A stretch of 53,805 bases of DNA from the NCBI GenBank assembly GCA_963589005.1, contig CAVAJR010000014.1, positions 1-53,805 of the forward strand, written 5' to 3'. Source of the DNA: RGIG5612 sp963589005. Its GTDB lineage: Bacteria; Bacillota; Clostridia; Lachnospirales; Lachnospiraceae. Numbering within the stretch: position 1 is the first letter of the stretch; each line of letters opens with the position of its first letter. The notes below the pieces were generated by a model that was not told the DNA's origin, ran no database searches, and saw only the letters and a program-made list of their open reading frames with translations. This document shows positions 27,260 to 36,593 of this stretch, piece after piece. The translations under genes were made by a program, and so were the position numbers.

Positions 27260-27383
27260 AACAGCAGATGACTTTCAATCCGGGGACTGTGATATTTCTG
27301 TGACAACTTTTTTGATGTTATTTTGTGACTTTTTTATATTTTTATATTTTAATTCTCCCGGCGTTTACAGCAGCCCTTCATTT

Positions 27384-27490
27384 GTGCCGGGGCGGCGCAT
27401 ACACCGCCCCGTTTAGATGCTCAATAAAGTTTGAATTGCTACGCTGCCTGCGTGCTTCCGCAATTCTGACGACATTCGCAATCCAAAATG
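27384..27490. repeat. Hairpin repeat element R3
   Basis: Sister copy of R2. The arm GTGCCGGGGCGGCGCA begins near 27384 and folds on itself through CACCGCCCC. The inner stem GAATTGC (27433-27439) pairs with GCAATTC (27460-27466) around a loop nearly identical to that of R2. It lies just after the PepV-like gene on the minus strand and upstream of the MotA-like operon promoter. Nothing else was seen in 27260-27516. Confidence 0.75.
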
Positions 27491-27516
27491 TACTGTTCTT
27501 AACATTAATTTGCATT

Positions 27517-28875
27517 TTATAATGTCAAAAGATTTTTTACTCCCTGTACATAGATCTCCACCTGCTTCTTCAGCTCATCTATATCAAGTCTTTCATTAGC
27601 GTCATGAATATGATTGTCTGTGCCTACGAATTCACAGCCAAATGCAATTATGCCCGGGATATGTTTAGCATAAGTTCCGCCGCCTATTACCTTAGGTTTA
27701 TTTACTGTATCGCCTGTTACCTTAACATATGCATCATAAAGAGCTGTTACAAGCGGTGAATCCGCAGGATAGAATAATGGAGCTGCGAGGCTGTCAATCT
27801 TAGTTACACCCTTCTCATCTTCAAGTCTATCTGCCAGAAGCTGTTCCATCTGAGCCGGTGAATACGTAACCGGAACCCTGATGTCGATAGTGCATGAGAT
27901 GGTTCCGTTCTGCATTTTTACAATACCATTGCACAATGTCAGCTCTCCGTAATCATCGCTTAATTTGATGCCATATCCGGCACCATCGCAGGACATCCCG
28001 ATATGATCATTATAATAATCAATAAAATCATCCTTCATTCCTGCAGCTGCCAGGGCCTGCATCGTGCAGCCTGCTGCATTTACTCCCAGCAAAGGTGTGC
28101 TGGCATGGGCAGCCACGCCATAAGCGTCTATTTTGATCACGCCGTCAGCCTGCGTTACTTCGAAGGATGCCAGCGCAGTGTCCTTCAAGGTCTCCTCTAA
28201 TCTCCTGCAGTCAACATCATTTGCTGATACCTCAGTGATACAATGATTACATACTGCATTGCTTACAAATCCGCCGTTCATTGAGATTATCTTAGTCCTC
28301 TTGCTATAGGCTGTCATCTTGACCATGCCCTTTTCTCCATGAATACCCGGGAACTCACCGTCCGGCGTAAATCCGACTGTTACAGGCTCCTCGACCTGAT
28401 TATAATGTTCCATACACAGCGAATGTGTCTCCTCATTGCAGCCTAGGATAACTCTGATCCTCTTGTTAAGGGGTATTCCGGATTCCTTGATAAGCTTCAA
28501 TGTGTATAATGAAGCGATAGCGCCGCCCTTGTCATCGGATACGCCTCGGCCATATACAACATTGCCCTTTCTTGTCATGGTAAACGGATCCGTCTCCCAG
28601 CCCTCACCTGCCGGTACGATATCAAGATGCGCCACCAATGCTACAATATCCTTGCCCTCGCCTATCTGCGCATATCCGCAATAATTGTCCAGATTCTTAG
28701 TTTCAAATCCCATTGAATCCGCAATCTCCAATGCTTCTTTCAGCACTGCTGCCGGTGCCTCGCCAAATGGCTTGCCGGGCAGTGCCGATGCTTCCACCGA
28801 ATTATATTTTACGAGACGTGACAGATTATCCAGCATCTCATCGGTTAATGATTCAATTCTTTCTGATATTTCCAT
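27517..28875 (-). CDS. M20-family metallodipeptidase (PepV/Sapep-like)
   Basis: A 452-residue cytosolic dinuclear metallopeptidase cleaving dipeptides. Metal ligands are in LVAHLDIVPAGEGWE (His-x-Asp), GVSDDKGGAIA (bridging Asp), GCNEETHS (Glu-Glu) and near the C-terminus GGGTYAKHIPG with the last His. A lid/dimerisation domain sits between about residues 185 and 325, as in PepV. Length fits the PepV group. The ATG follows AGGATATAAAAA. It stands alone; the hairpin element R3 lies directly downstream. Substrate range is inferred from the family. Confidence 0.9.
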   Translation of the reverse strand: MEISERIESLTDEMLDNLSRLVKYNSVEASALPGKPFGEAPAAVLKEALEIADSMGFETKNLDNYCGYAQIGEGKDIVALVAHLDIVPAGEGWETDPFTMTRKGNVVYGRGVSDDKGGAIASLYTLKLIKESGIPLNKRIRVILGCNEETHSLCMEHYNQVEEPVTVGFTPDGEFPGIHGEKGMVKMTAYSKRTKIISMNGGFVSNAVCNHCITEVSANDVDCRRLEETLKDTALASFEVTQADGVIKIDAYGVAAHASTPLLGVNAAGCTMQALAAAGMKDDFIDYYNDHIGMSCDGAGYGIKLSDDYGELTLCNGIVKMQNGTISCTIDIRVPVTYSPAQMEQLLADRLEDEKGVTKIDSLAAPLFYPADSPLVTALYDAYVKVTGDTVNKPKVIGGGTYAKHIPGIIAFGCEFVGTDNHIHDANERLDIDELKKQVEIYVQGVKNLLTL

Positions 28876-29026
28876 TTTTTATATCCTATACTTTCTATTT
28901 TATTTCTATGCTTTATAGCCATTCCAAGCCATGCATATACCCGCAAATCATAATTCAGACTTGCATGAGAGAACACATCTCAGAATATGCGCATGGCACA
29001 GTGTCCTATTACTAATATGCCGCTGC

Positions 29027-30391
29027 CTACCTGCCGAGCTTTCTGTAAACCGTAAAATACATACAGCTCATACATGCCACTCCGCCGATAAGATTAGAGA
29101 TGGGCTCTGCCCAGAATACTCCCATAACTCCGATGGATGATATCTGCGGCAGAAAGATCGTAAGTGGAACAACGATTATTATTTTTCTCAATATAGAGAA
29201 AAATATTGCATTTTTGGCTCTGCCCAAGGCAACAAACGTCGCCTGTCCCGCAAATTGAAGCGACATGAATATAAATCCCAGGAAATATATCCTGAGGGGC
29301 GATATTCCCATGGCATTTGCTGTGGCATCGCTGCTGAACATATGCATGAAAACCTGCGGTATCAATAGCGTTGCCGCCCAAAATACTGCGGTATAGCACA
29401 ATCCTACTAACGACATGAACCTTATTCCCTGTTTAACTCTGTTATATCTGTTGGCACCGTAATTATAGCTTAATACAGGCTGTGAACCGCTGGTGATTCC
29501 GCTTATAGGAAGGCTTGACATCTCTCTTACGGAATTGATCACAGTCATTATGCCTACGTAGATATCGCCTCCATAGATCGAAAGTTCTGCATTGCATACC
29601 GCCTGTACTACGCAGTTTGTTGCCGCCATTATAAATCCCGGCAATCCCAGCATGATGATCCTTTTAAGCAGATATGTATAAATCCTGAGGGAGGAAAATG
29701 AGAGCCTAAGCTCCATTTTCTTATTAGACAGTGCCGCAACGACCCAGACTGCCGAGCACATTTGCGAAATTACAGTTGCAATGGCCGCACCCTTAACCCC
29801 CAGACCAAAGGTAAATATAAACAAAGGATCCAGCCCGAGATTTATGACTGCGCCTATTATTGTTGTAAACATTCCCAGCCTCGGATATCCCTGAAGATTG
29901 ATGAAGGTATTCATGCCCGTGCCGATTGATAAAAACACAGTACCTATCAGATAGATATCAAGATAGTCTTCAGCATATGTATATGTAATATCGCTGGCTC
30001 CTAACAGGTATAGGATCGGCCTTTTTACAATAAAAATTAAAAGACCTATTACAACACTCATTATAATAAGCAATGTAAATGCGGTACTCATAATATCCTG
30101 GGCTGTCTTTTGATCCTTCTTGCCCCTGGCCATTGAGCACAACGGAGAGGCTCCTGTAGAAAACAGATTAACAAATGCTGAAATAAGCGTAATTAATGGA
30201 AAGCACAGACCCAGTCCTGTAAGAGCTGTTCCTGCGTCCGCTCCCGGCATGTGGCCGATATATACCCTGTCCACCACATTATACAGAAGCTGCACCAACT
30301 GCGCCAGCGTAAGCGGCACCGCCTGATTCAATATCAATCTCTTAATGCTGCCATTAGCAAAATCTCCTCTTGCAGCCTTACCTTCACTCAT
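29027..30391 (-). CDS. MATE-family efflux transporter
   Basis: A 454-residue inner-membrane antiporter with about twelve transmembrane helices in two homologous halves. The N-terminal half holds AVPLTLAQLVQLLYNVVDRVYIG and the second half LPISGITSGSQPVLSYNYGA, both typical of the NorM/DinF-like MATE group. These proteins export cationic drugs or metabolites using sodium or proton gradients. The nearest upstream gene is the PocR-AraC regulator on the same strand, 108 bases away, so the regulator may control it; that is inference. Substrate cannot be told. Confidence 0.92.
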   Translation of the reverse strand: MSEGKAARGDFANGSIKRLILNQAVPLTLAQLVQLLYNVVDRVYIGHMPGADAGTALTGLGLCFPLITLISAFVNLFSTGASPLCSMARGKKDQKTAQDIMSTAFTLLIIMSVVIGLLIFIVKRPILYLLGASDITYTYAEDYLDIYLIGTVFLSIGTGMNTFINLQGYPRLGMFTTIIGAVINLGLDPLFIFTFGLGVKGAAIATVISQMCSAVWVVAALSNKKMELRLSFSSLRIYTYLLKRIIMLGLPGFIMAATNCVVQAVCNAELSIYGGDIYVGIMTVINSVREMSSLPISGITSGSQPVLSYNYGANRYNRVKQGIRFMSLVGLCYTAVFWAATLLIPQVFMHMFSSDATANAMGISPLRIYFLGFIFMSLQFAGQATFVALGRAKNAIFFSILRKIIIVVPLTIFLPQISSIGVMGVFWAEPISNLIGGVACMSCMYFTVYRKLGR

Positions 30392-30499
30392 TGCTCTTCA
30401 CTTGCCTCTTATTCTAAGAATTATCGTCAATCCGTATTCTAGCCCATTTGATGCTTATGTCAAGCCGACAGCAAGCTGCAATTATGCTGCCGTGCCCGC

Positions 30500-31753
30500 T
30501 CAATTTCTGAAGCTCTTCGGTGAGAAGCCTGTCTTGGCTTTAAATACTTTGGAAAAATAGCTTTGATTTGTAAATCCGCAGCTCAAGGCAACATCTACTA
30601 TAGAAGCGTTGGTCTTGATCAGCATCTGCCTTGCTTCTTCTATTCTCATATCAGTCAGATATTCCTTGAAGCTTACTCCCATCGACTGTTTAAACAATGA
30701 TGAGAAATACGACGGATTGAGATATACACTATTGGCAACCTCGTTCAGTGTCAGATCTCTCTTGAAATTGCCATTCATATATTCTATAGCCTGCTGTATC
30801 GTTGAATTGTCAGCTTTGGTATCCTCGTCAAACAATTGTGAAATATAATATTCGGTAAGCCCTTGCAAGCTAAAGCACAGCGCATCAATATCATGGATAT
30901 CTTCCAGTCCCTGCAGAAACTGCGCGCTCCTTGCCATAACCTCCGTCTCATTTGCTCCCGCGTCAATTACAGTTCTGGATAGAATCGCGCATAATTCCAT
31001 TGACCTGGCTTTAGAGCCTATAAGAGAGTGTCCGCTGGACAGCAATACATATCCCAGCAGATCATTTAAAACATCCTTAGCTTCCTTAACATTTCCTGCC
31101 CGCACATTTCGTATCAGCTGCTGTTCCTTTTCGAACGGATAATGGACGGTTTGCATTATTTCTTCTGATTTATAGTGGTGTATCGCATTGCTTATACTCG
31201 ACTGCTGCATGGAGCGGTCACGATTATTTTTTATGCAAACATTATCGCCTTCAATGATATTGGAAAAAAGATAATAGACCAGCTTGTTTATCTGATTGAT
31301 TTTTTTCGGTTCGATCACACATACCGACTGCATCGTTTCATATAACGACAGAGCATCGTCCATATTCATATGATACCGTTCCGCTACGGCCGAGATCATC
31401 GATGCATCAGGATTTTCCATAAGAAATGGACCTATAAGTACAGAACCCAACAAGATCCCGTCGCCAACCAATGGAAATACTATATGATTAAGTTCCGAAT
31501 GGCATGTAAATGTATAAGCCTCTCCTATCTGCAGCGAATAAGCTGCTGCCTTTTGATGGAAGGCGGCGCAGGTCTCCCCCGGACGCAGGAACTTCTGAAA
31601 GCATCTGCAGTATTCATTTCTCTCACCGCAGGTTATAAGATTAACGCCATCCTCATCAAGCAATTGAACCTGAATGCCTATGCACCAGTGAAGAGCCGTT
31701 AAAACCTCCTCTAATTTTTCCCTTTCTATACGCTTAAATATCTTTCTTTCCAT
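30500..31753 (-). CDS. AraC-family regulator with PocR sensory domain
   Basis: A 417-residue transcription regulator. The N-terminal part (about 10-165) resembles PocR ligand-binding domains, with cysteines in GERNEYCRCFQKF, GETCAAFHQ and TFTCHSEL and the VFPLVGDGILLGSVLIGPF strand. A helical middle follows. The last 100 residues are an AraC double HTH: DLTLNEVANSVYLNPSYFSSLFKQ and IVDVALSCGFTNQSYFSKVFKAKTGFSPKSFR. No Shine-Dalgarno sequence precedes the ATG; instead A/T-rich direct repeats touch the start codon. It likely senses a small ligand (PocR itself responds to propanediol) and regulates itself or the MATE gene; targets are inference. Confidence 0.88.
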   Translation of the reverse strand: MERKIFKRIEREKLEEVLTALHWCIGIQVQLLDEDGVNLITCGERNEYCRCFQKFLRPGETCAAFHQKAAAYSLQIGEAYTFTCHSELNHIVFPLVGDGILLGSVLIGPFLMENPDASMISAVAERYHMNMDDALSLYETMQSVCVIEPKKINQINKLVYYLFSNIIEGDNVCIKNNRDRSMQQSSISNAIHHYKSEEIMQTVHYPFEKEQQLIRNVRAGNVKEAKDVLNDLLGYVLLSSGHSLIGSKARSMELCAILSRTVIDAGANETEVMARSAQFLQGLEDIHDIDALCFSLQGLTEYYISQLFDEDTKADNSTIQQAIEYMNGNFKRDLTLNEVANSVYLNPSYFSSLFKQSMGVSFKEYLTDMRIEEARQMLIKTNASIVDVALSCGFTNQSYFSKVFKAKTGFSPKSFRN

Positions 31754-31789
31754 AAAATCTAAAATAATCGCCGCAAAATCTAAAATTAT
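31754..31789 (-). promoter_or_regulatory. Direct repeats at the PocR-AraC start codon
   Basis: AAAATCTAAAATAAT (31754-31768) and AAAATCTAAAATTAT (31775-31789) are 15-base near-identical direct repeats exactly 21 bases apart, about two helical turns. That is the classic spacing for an AraC-type half-site pair. They abut the start codon, so binding would block expression. Autoregulation is inference. Confidence 0.5.
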
Positions 31790-32104
31790 TACTCAGTTTT
31801 ATAATATTTCTTGGATTATTTTATCACTGTTGAGCGTATCGGACAAGGTTACTTCAGAGCCATTTGTTTTTCAATTGCGCAGACAAAATCCTGCTGTTAT
31901 AATCAGAGCCTACTTATAATCATGATATGAAAAGTCCAGGTTCAAATATTTCCAAATACATCCTATAGTATTTAAATTTTCATAATCTCAACTAAAGTCA
32001 TACAAAAATGTTAACTATAGTATTCTTTTGTTGATTCATCATGTCTATCGTCCGTGTTGTTCATTGGCAAAAGTTTGTAGAATTCTATTCGGAGGGAGTG
32101 TTCT
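31790..32104. other. Divergent intergenic region, AT-rich
   Basis: Separates the PocR-AraC gene from the XRE gene. It contains two direct copies of CTATAGTATT (31963-31972 and 32015-32024), 52 bases apart, which could be sites for the XRE regulator. GGAGGGAG at 32092-32099 is the ribosome site of the XRE gene. No small gene was found. Confidence 0.4.
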
Positions 32105-32485
32105 ATGAATAATAAGCCAAATCTGCCGCTGCTTAAGGAAATCGGCGCACGAATACGTTTCTTCAGGCAACAGGCCGGCATGACGCAAGAGATTCTCAGC
32201 GAGAAGTCAGGTCTTCACCATACATATATCGGGCAGATTGAGCGCGGCTCCCGCAATCTGACATTATCTGCCCTTAATGATATTCTTAATGCGCTGGAGG
32301 TATCATATAGCGTATTTTTCGCAGCTATTGATGCCAAGAATGCCTTCCCGTCAGAATCAAGTGAATTCCTTAATCTCATAAACATGCTTGTTAATATCAC
32401 TCCGGAGCATCAAAAACATGCATCAGCTATACTGTTGGAATATACCAAGGCGCTGCGTGAAGCTCACAGACCGCCCGGATTCTAA
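32105..32485 (+). CDS. XRE-family helix-turn-helix regulator
   Basis: A 126-residue DNA-binding protein. Residues 10-65 are a Cro/C1-type HTH: IGARIRFFRQQAGMTQEILS then SGLHHTYIGQIERGSRNLTL, followed by a helical C-terminal tail with no metal or protease motif. The ATG follows GGAGGGAG at good spacing. It faces the degenerate MocR gene tail-to-tail with a gap of 39 bases. Chromosomal XRE proteins of this size are often autoregulatory; no toxin partner is next to it. Confidence 0.88.
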   Translation: MNNKPNLPLLKEIGARIRFFRQQAGMTQEILSEKSGLHHTYIGQIERGSRNLTLSALNDILNALEVSYSVFFAAIDAKNAFPSESSEFLNLINMLVNITPEHQKHASAILLEYTKALREAHRPPGF

Positions 32486-32524
32486 ATGACTGCCGCAGGT
32501 CTTAATGTACAGGCATATTTTAGC

Positions 32525-33688
32525 TCACAGGCTGCCGTTGCCTAATTTTCTCTTATTTCTGCGGACGCGATTTATATGTCTCTCGAAATCTCCATTTCTT
32601 AACAGCTCCGCCAGCAGATACTGTTCAAATGTAGGCACTGTGCAGGAATAAAAGCCCAGGTGTTCTTCATACAATTCCCGCAGCCATATCGGTAATATCA
32701 TATAACCTGCTCTCAGCGCAGGTGAAATAGTTCTTGAAAATGTATTTACATATATAACATTATTCTCGTTGGTCATTGCAAATAATGACTCTTCCGCCTT
32801 CTTAGATACAGTAAGCTCAGAATCATAATTATCTTCGACAATTACAGCCTTTCGCTGGCTTGCCCAGTTAAGATATTCCATTTTTTTAGATACGCTTACA
32901 GAAGTCCCGCTGGGATAACTGTTAAACGGCGTCACATGCAGCACCTGTGCCCTGGTCTTCATCAATTCATCGCTGCTTATTCCCTCCTCCGAAAGCCTTA
33001 ACATGTCGCATTTTATTCCGACAGCTTCATATACCTTGCGGATCTTATCATATGACGGATCTTCCAAGGCAAATGTTAATGCTTCGTCGTGGCTGTACTC
33101 TGACCTTGTCTTCTTCTGAGCCGCACTTATTAACTGCGCGATCAGCCCATACATATATTCAGCTCCCGAGCCTATAATGATTTGTTCAGGCAAGGCCTTC
33201 ATTCCCTTGCTTCTGGCAAGGTATTCGCAGATCCGGATCCTAAGCTCCATGCAGCCGCTGTTTTCTGATTTTGACATTATCTTCTCACCAAAATCAAGTA
33301 TCGTTCTTCGCATGGTTTTTGAAATAATATCAAAGGAAAATTGTATTACTGCAGAGTTTAATTCTGCTGCATCTTCCGGCTGTTTGCTGCCGGACTGCGC
33401 ATTTTTCAAATATATATTGCCCGATTTGGCAGCATCTTCAAAATCACTTTCCCTATATGCAACATAGCTGCCGCTTCTGGGACGTGACTCAATATATCCC
33501 TCCTCGCACAGCAGTGACAGCGCATGTTCTACCGGTATAACGCTCAGCCCTGTCTCCGATGCAATTGTTCTCTTGGAAGGAATCTTATCGCCATACTTGT
33601 ATATTCCGGCAACAATGTCCTGCCGTATCATATAGTATAGCTGCATGTATGCTGTTATTTCACTTTCCTTGTCTATTATGTAATCCAT
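32525..33688 (-). CDS. MocR/GntR-type regulator with degenerate, truncated aminotransferase domain
   Basis: About 387 residues from MDYIIDKESEI. Residues 1-75 are a GntR winged helix (YMIRQDIVAGIYKYGDKIPS, LLCEEGYIESRPRSGSYV). The rest is a fold-type I aminotransferase domain as in PdxR/MocR, with IIGSGAEYMYGL, EDPSYD and VEDNYDSEL. Two oddities: the PLP-binding Lys of the usual SKT motif is Arg (TFSRTISPALRAGYM, codon AGA), and the protein stops at INRVRRNKRK, where relatives run on for roughly 75-90 residues. PLP binding by a Schiff base is therefore unlikely. The frame is open 26 codons further up to 33766, abutting the copA stop, without family similarity. Confidence 0.75.
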   Translation of the reverse strand: MDYIIDKESEITAYMQLYYMIRQDIVAGIYKYGDKIPSKRTIASETGLSVIPVEHALSLLCEEGYIESRPRSGSYVAYRESDFEDAAKSGNIYLKNAQSGSKQPEDAAELNSAVIQFSFDIISKTMRRTILDFGEKIMSKSENSGCMELRIRICEYLARSKGMKALPEQIIIGSGAEYMYGLIAQLISAAQKKTRSEYSHDEALTFALEDPSYDKIRKVYEAVGIKCDMLRLSEEGISSDELMKTRAQVLHVTPFNSYPSGTSVSVSKKMEYLNWASQRKAVIVEDNYDSELTVSKKAEESLFAMTNENNVIYVNTFSRTISPALRAGYMILPIWLRELYEEHLGFYSCTVPTFEQYLLAELLRNGDFERHINRVRRNKRKLGNGSL

Positions 33689-33766
33689 TTCACTGCCTGC
33701 ATATGCTGTCGGCGGGGCCCTGTGCAGCCGCAGCTGCGTCCGTTTCCCGCCGACAGCCTCTTTCAT

Positions 33767-33973
33767 TTATTTTCTTATTCCTTCGTATTCATATCCCGCA
33801 CCAATGACTGCTGCCTTGATATCCTCTTCCTTTACATCTGCGGATGCACTAATAACAACGAGATTTTTCTCATGATCAGCCTGAGCCTTCTCTACTCCAT
33901 TAACCTTTTCCAATGCTTCCTTAACATGAGCCTCGCAATGCGGGCACATCATTCCCTTAACTGTAATCTCCAT
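33767..33973 (-). CDS. CopZ-like copper chaperone, possible internal in-frame start within copA
   Basis: The last 68 codons of copA, from MEITVKGMMCPHC, form a complete CopZ-type chaperone with the CPHC copper site and normal CopZ length. Upstream lies AGGAGAAAACAATAATG, a textbook ribosome site and spacing, inside the copA frame. It may be made both as a domain of CopA and as a free chaperone. Alternatively a stop codon between two once-separate genes was lost and the site is a relic. Only experiment can tell. Confidence 0.55.
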   Translation of the reverse strand: MEITVKGMMCPHCEAHVKEALEKVNGVEKAQADHEKNLVVISASADVKEEDIKAAVIGAGYEYEGIRK

Positions 33974-36463
33974 TATTGTTTTCTCCTGTTTTTCTTTTAT
34001 TTTTTCTTCGGATCTCATGTCTGATGCGATCCGTTGTCTTACTGAATTCTTTTTGGCTTTATCTCCTGCCGTATCATAAGGTCTGCATAAATTAAGCCTT
34101 AATGCATTCATTACAACGCAGAAGCTGGATATAGACATGGCTGCTGCTCCAAACATAGGATTTAGTGACCAGCCAAATGCCGTTATAAAACATCCGGCGG
34201 CCAGCGGAATGCCGATTATATTATATATGAATGCCCAGAACAGATTCTGATGAATTGTCCTAAGTGTTGCGCGGCCTATTCTTACTGCCGCCGCAACATC
34301 CAGCAACGAGCTCTTCATAAGCACAACATCCGCTGCATCTATGGCAATATCTGCCCCTGCTCCTATCGCAATTCCCGTATCTGCTCTCATCAGCGCCGGA
34401 GCATCATTGATGCCATCGCCAACCATCGCAACCTTGCCGAATTTCTGAAGCTTTCTTATATTTTCCTCCTTGCCGTCAGGCTTAACCCCTGCGATAACCT
34501 CATCAACACCGGCTATCTGTGCTATGGCTCTGGCAGTTCTTTCATTATCGCCGGTCAGCATAACCACATGTATGCCCATATTTTTCAGACGTTCAATGGC
34601 CTGCTTGGAATCTTCCTTGATTATATCAGCAACCGCAATTATCCCCAGTAATTTCGTATCATCGGCAAAATACAGCGGAGTCTTACCCATTTCCGCCAGC
34701 TTTTCTGCCGTGGCTTTAAGACCACTTCCTTCCAGTTGTTTAATTATCGTATCTGCAGCAGTTTTGCTGCCGGCATTTTCCTTTATTTTACTTATAATAA
34801 ACTGTGCATTGCCGCCATATATCTTATGTCCGTCTATATTTGCCGATAATCCGTTTCCCGCAAATGTTTTAAAATCTGCTGCATCCTTCTTTCTGATTTT
34901 CTGTTCCTGTGCATACTCAGTTATTGCACGGGCAAGAGGATGTTCTGACAATGCCTCAAGTGCAAATGCTGCCTCTGTTAATTCCTCCTTGGTTACGTCC
35001 TCAGCGCATATAACATCCGTAACTCTCGGTTCGCCCTTCGTGATAGTACCTGTCTTATCCAGCGCAATTATCTGTACTCGGCCCATAGCCTCCAGAGATG
35101 CTGCCGTCTTGAACATAATGCCGGAGCGTGCGCCCTTGCCATTACCAACCATTATTGCCACAGGTGTAGCAAGTCCCAGTGCACACGGACAGCTGATCAC
35201 CAGCACCGATATTGCCCTTGCCAGGCAAAATCCTACATTCTGTCCGATAATCATCCATACTATAAATGTAACCACCGCTATTATTATTACGGTCGGTACA
35301 AATATTCCTGACACTTTATCTGCTATTCTGGCTATAGGAGCCTTGGTTGCAGCTGCATCAGAAACCAATTGAATGATCTGAGACAGAGTCGTATCACTGC
35401 CTACCCTTTCTGCCCGGCATATCATGTATCCGCTTGTATTGGTCGTAGCCGCATATACTTTATCGCCAACGGTCTTATCTGCCGGGATACTCTCGCCCGT
35501 AAGCGCCGACTCATCTACGGAGCCATTTCCCTCCAGAACCACAGCATCAACCGGAATTCGGCTGCCTGCCTTTACTACAATACTGTCCCCCGGAAGCACC
35601 TGCTCAATCGGGACCTCCTTTTCCTGTCCGTCAGTCAATATTACCGCTGTTTTGGCAGACAGCTTCATTAACGACCTTAAAGCATCCGTTGTTCGTCCCT
35701 TTGAAACAGACTCAAGGAGTTTGCCTACTGTTATCAAGGTCAGGATCATGGCAGCCGACTCAAAGTACAATTGATCCATGTATGACATTACCGCATCGGC
35801 ATCTGACTCTAATTGTGCAGCTGTCATAGCAAAAAGCTCATATACACTGTAGGCAAATGATACTGCCGAGCCCATGGCTACCAATGTATCCATGTTAGGG
35901 GCTCTGTGAATCAGTCCCTTAAATCCGCTGATAAAGAATTTCTGATTTATTACCATAATAAGGGCAGACAAAATCAGCTCATAAATGCCCATTGCTACGT
36001 GATTGCCTTCCAAAAATCCCGGCAGCGGCCAGTTCCACATCATATGACCCATGGATACATACATAAGCGGCAGCAATAATATTACAGATGCTATCAATCT
36101 GTTTCTTATCCTCGGCGTCTGTGTATCTTCAAGTTCTGCTTCATAATCCGGCTGATATGCATGCTCGGCACTGCCGCTGTTTCCTGCGGCAGATATCTTG
36201 TTATCATCACTGTTTGCTGTATTTGAATTTCTATTTGGAGTTGATTGCTGTGATGTCCCCGGTTGGATCTTCAGCTTCGCACCGTATCCGGCATCTGTAA
36301 CGGCTTTAATTATCGCATCAGAGGATGCTGTTCCCTCCACACTCATGGAGTTCGTAAGCAAGCTTACGGCACAGCTTGTAACTCCCGGCACCTTATTTAC
36401 TGCTTTCTCAACTCTCGCCTGACATGCTGCACACGACATGCCTGTAACCTGATATCGTTCCAT
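33767..36463 (-). CDS. copA: Copper-exporting P1B-type ATPase fused to a C-terminal CopZ-like domain
   Basis: An 898-residue membrane ATPase pumping Cu(I) out of the cell. Order: N-terminal heavy-metal domain with GMSCAACQARVE (residues 8-19), about eight transmembrane helices, SCPCALGLATP metal site, DKTGTITKGEP phosphorylation site, HPLARAI and GDGINDAPAL. After the last helix a charged linker leads to a second heavy-metal domain at about 831-898 with GMMCPHCEAHV. The second domain is in the position and size of CopZ. It follows CsoR in one transcript. Standard CopA proteins end before this domain, so the join is unusual. Silver transport is a known alternative activity of the family. Confidence 0.95.
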   Translation of the reverse strand: MERYQVTGMSCAACQARVEKAVNKVPGVTSCAVSLLTNSMSVEGTASSDAIIKAVTDAGYGAKLKIQPGTSQQSTPNRNSNTANSDDNKISAAGNSGSAEHAYQPDYEAELEDTQTPRIRNRLIASVILLLPLMYVSMGHMMWNWPLPGFLEGNHVAMGIYELILSALIMVINQKFFISGFKGLIHRAPNMDTLVAMGSAVSFAYSVYELFAMTAAQLESDADAVMSYMDQLYFESAAMILTLITVGKLLESVSKGRTTDALRSLMKLSAKTAVILTDGQEKEVPIEQVLPGDSIVVKAGSRIPVDAVVLEGNGSVDESALTGESIPADKTVGDKVYAATTNTSGYMICRAERVGSDTTLSQIIQLVSDAAATKAPIARIADKVSGIFVPTVIIIAVVTFIVWMIIGQNVGFCLARAISVLVISCPCALGLATPVAIMVGNGKGARSGIMFKTAASLEAMGRVQIIALDKTGTITKGEPRVTDVICAEDVTKEELTEAAFALEALSEHPLARAITEYAQEQKIRKKDAADFKTFAGNGLSANIDGHKIYGGNAQFIISKIKENAGSKTAADTIIKQLEGSGLKATAEKLAEMGKTPLYFADDTKLLGIIAVADIIKEDSKQAIERLKNMGIHVVMLTGDNERTARAIAQIAGVDEVIAGVKPDGKEENIRKLQKFGKVAMVGDGINDAPALMRADTGIAIGAGADIAIDAADVVLMKSSLLDVAAAVRIGRATLRTIHQNLFWAFIYNIIGIPLAAGCFITAFGWSLNPMFGAAAMSISSFCVVMNALRLNLCRPYDTAGDKAKKNSVRQRIASDMRSEEKIKEKQEKTIMEITVKGMMCPHCEAHVKEALEKVNGVEKAQADHEKNLVVISASADVKEEDIKAAVIGAGYEYEGIRK

Positions 36464-36593
36464 TATCTTTTCCTTTGCCCTATTAATAATATTGTCAATT
36501 TCGCCCTAGAATTTCATTGCAGCTGCAGGGCGCAGCACTATCACCAACTAAGCTGTCGCATCAGTTTTCAAAGCTGCTCTGACGGCTCAATTA

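Noticed and set aside
34470..35372. 300-codon frame antisense to copA
   Set aside because: Mirror of a strongly coding P-type ATPase gene; Ala/Ser/Pro-rich composition is typical of antisense frames.
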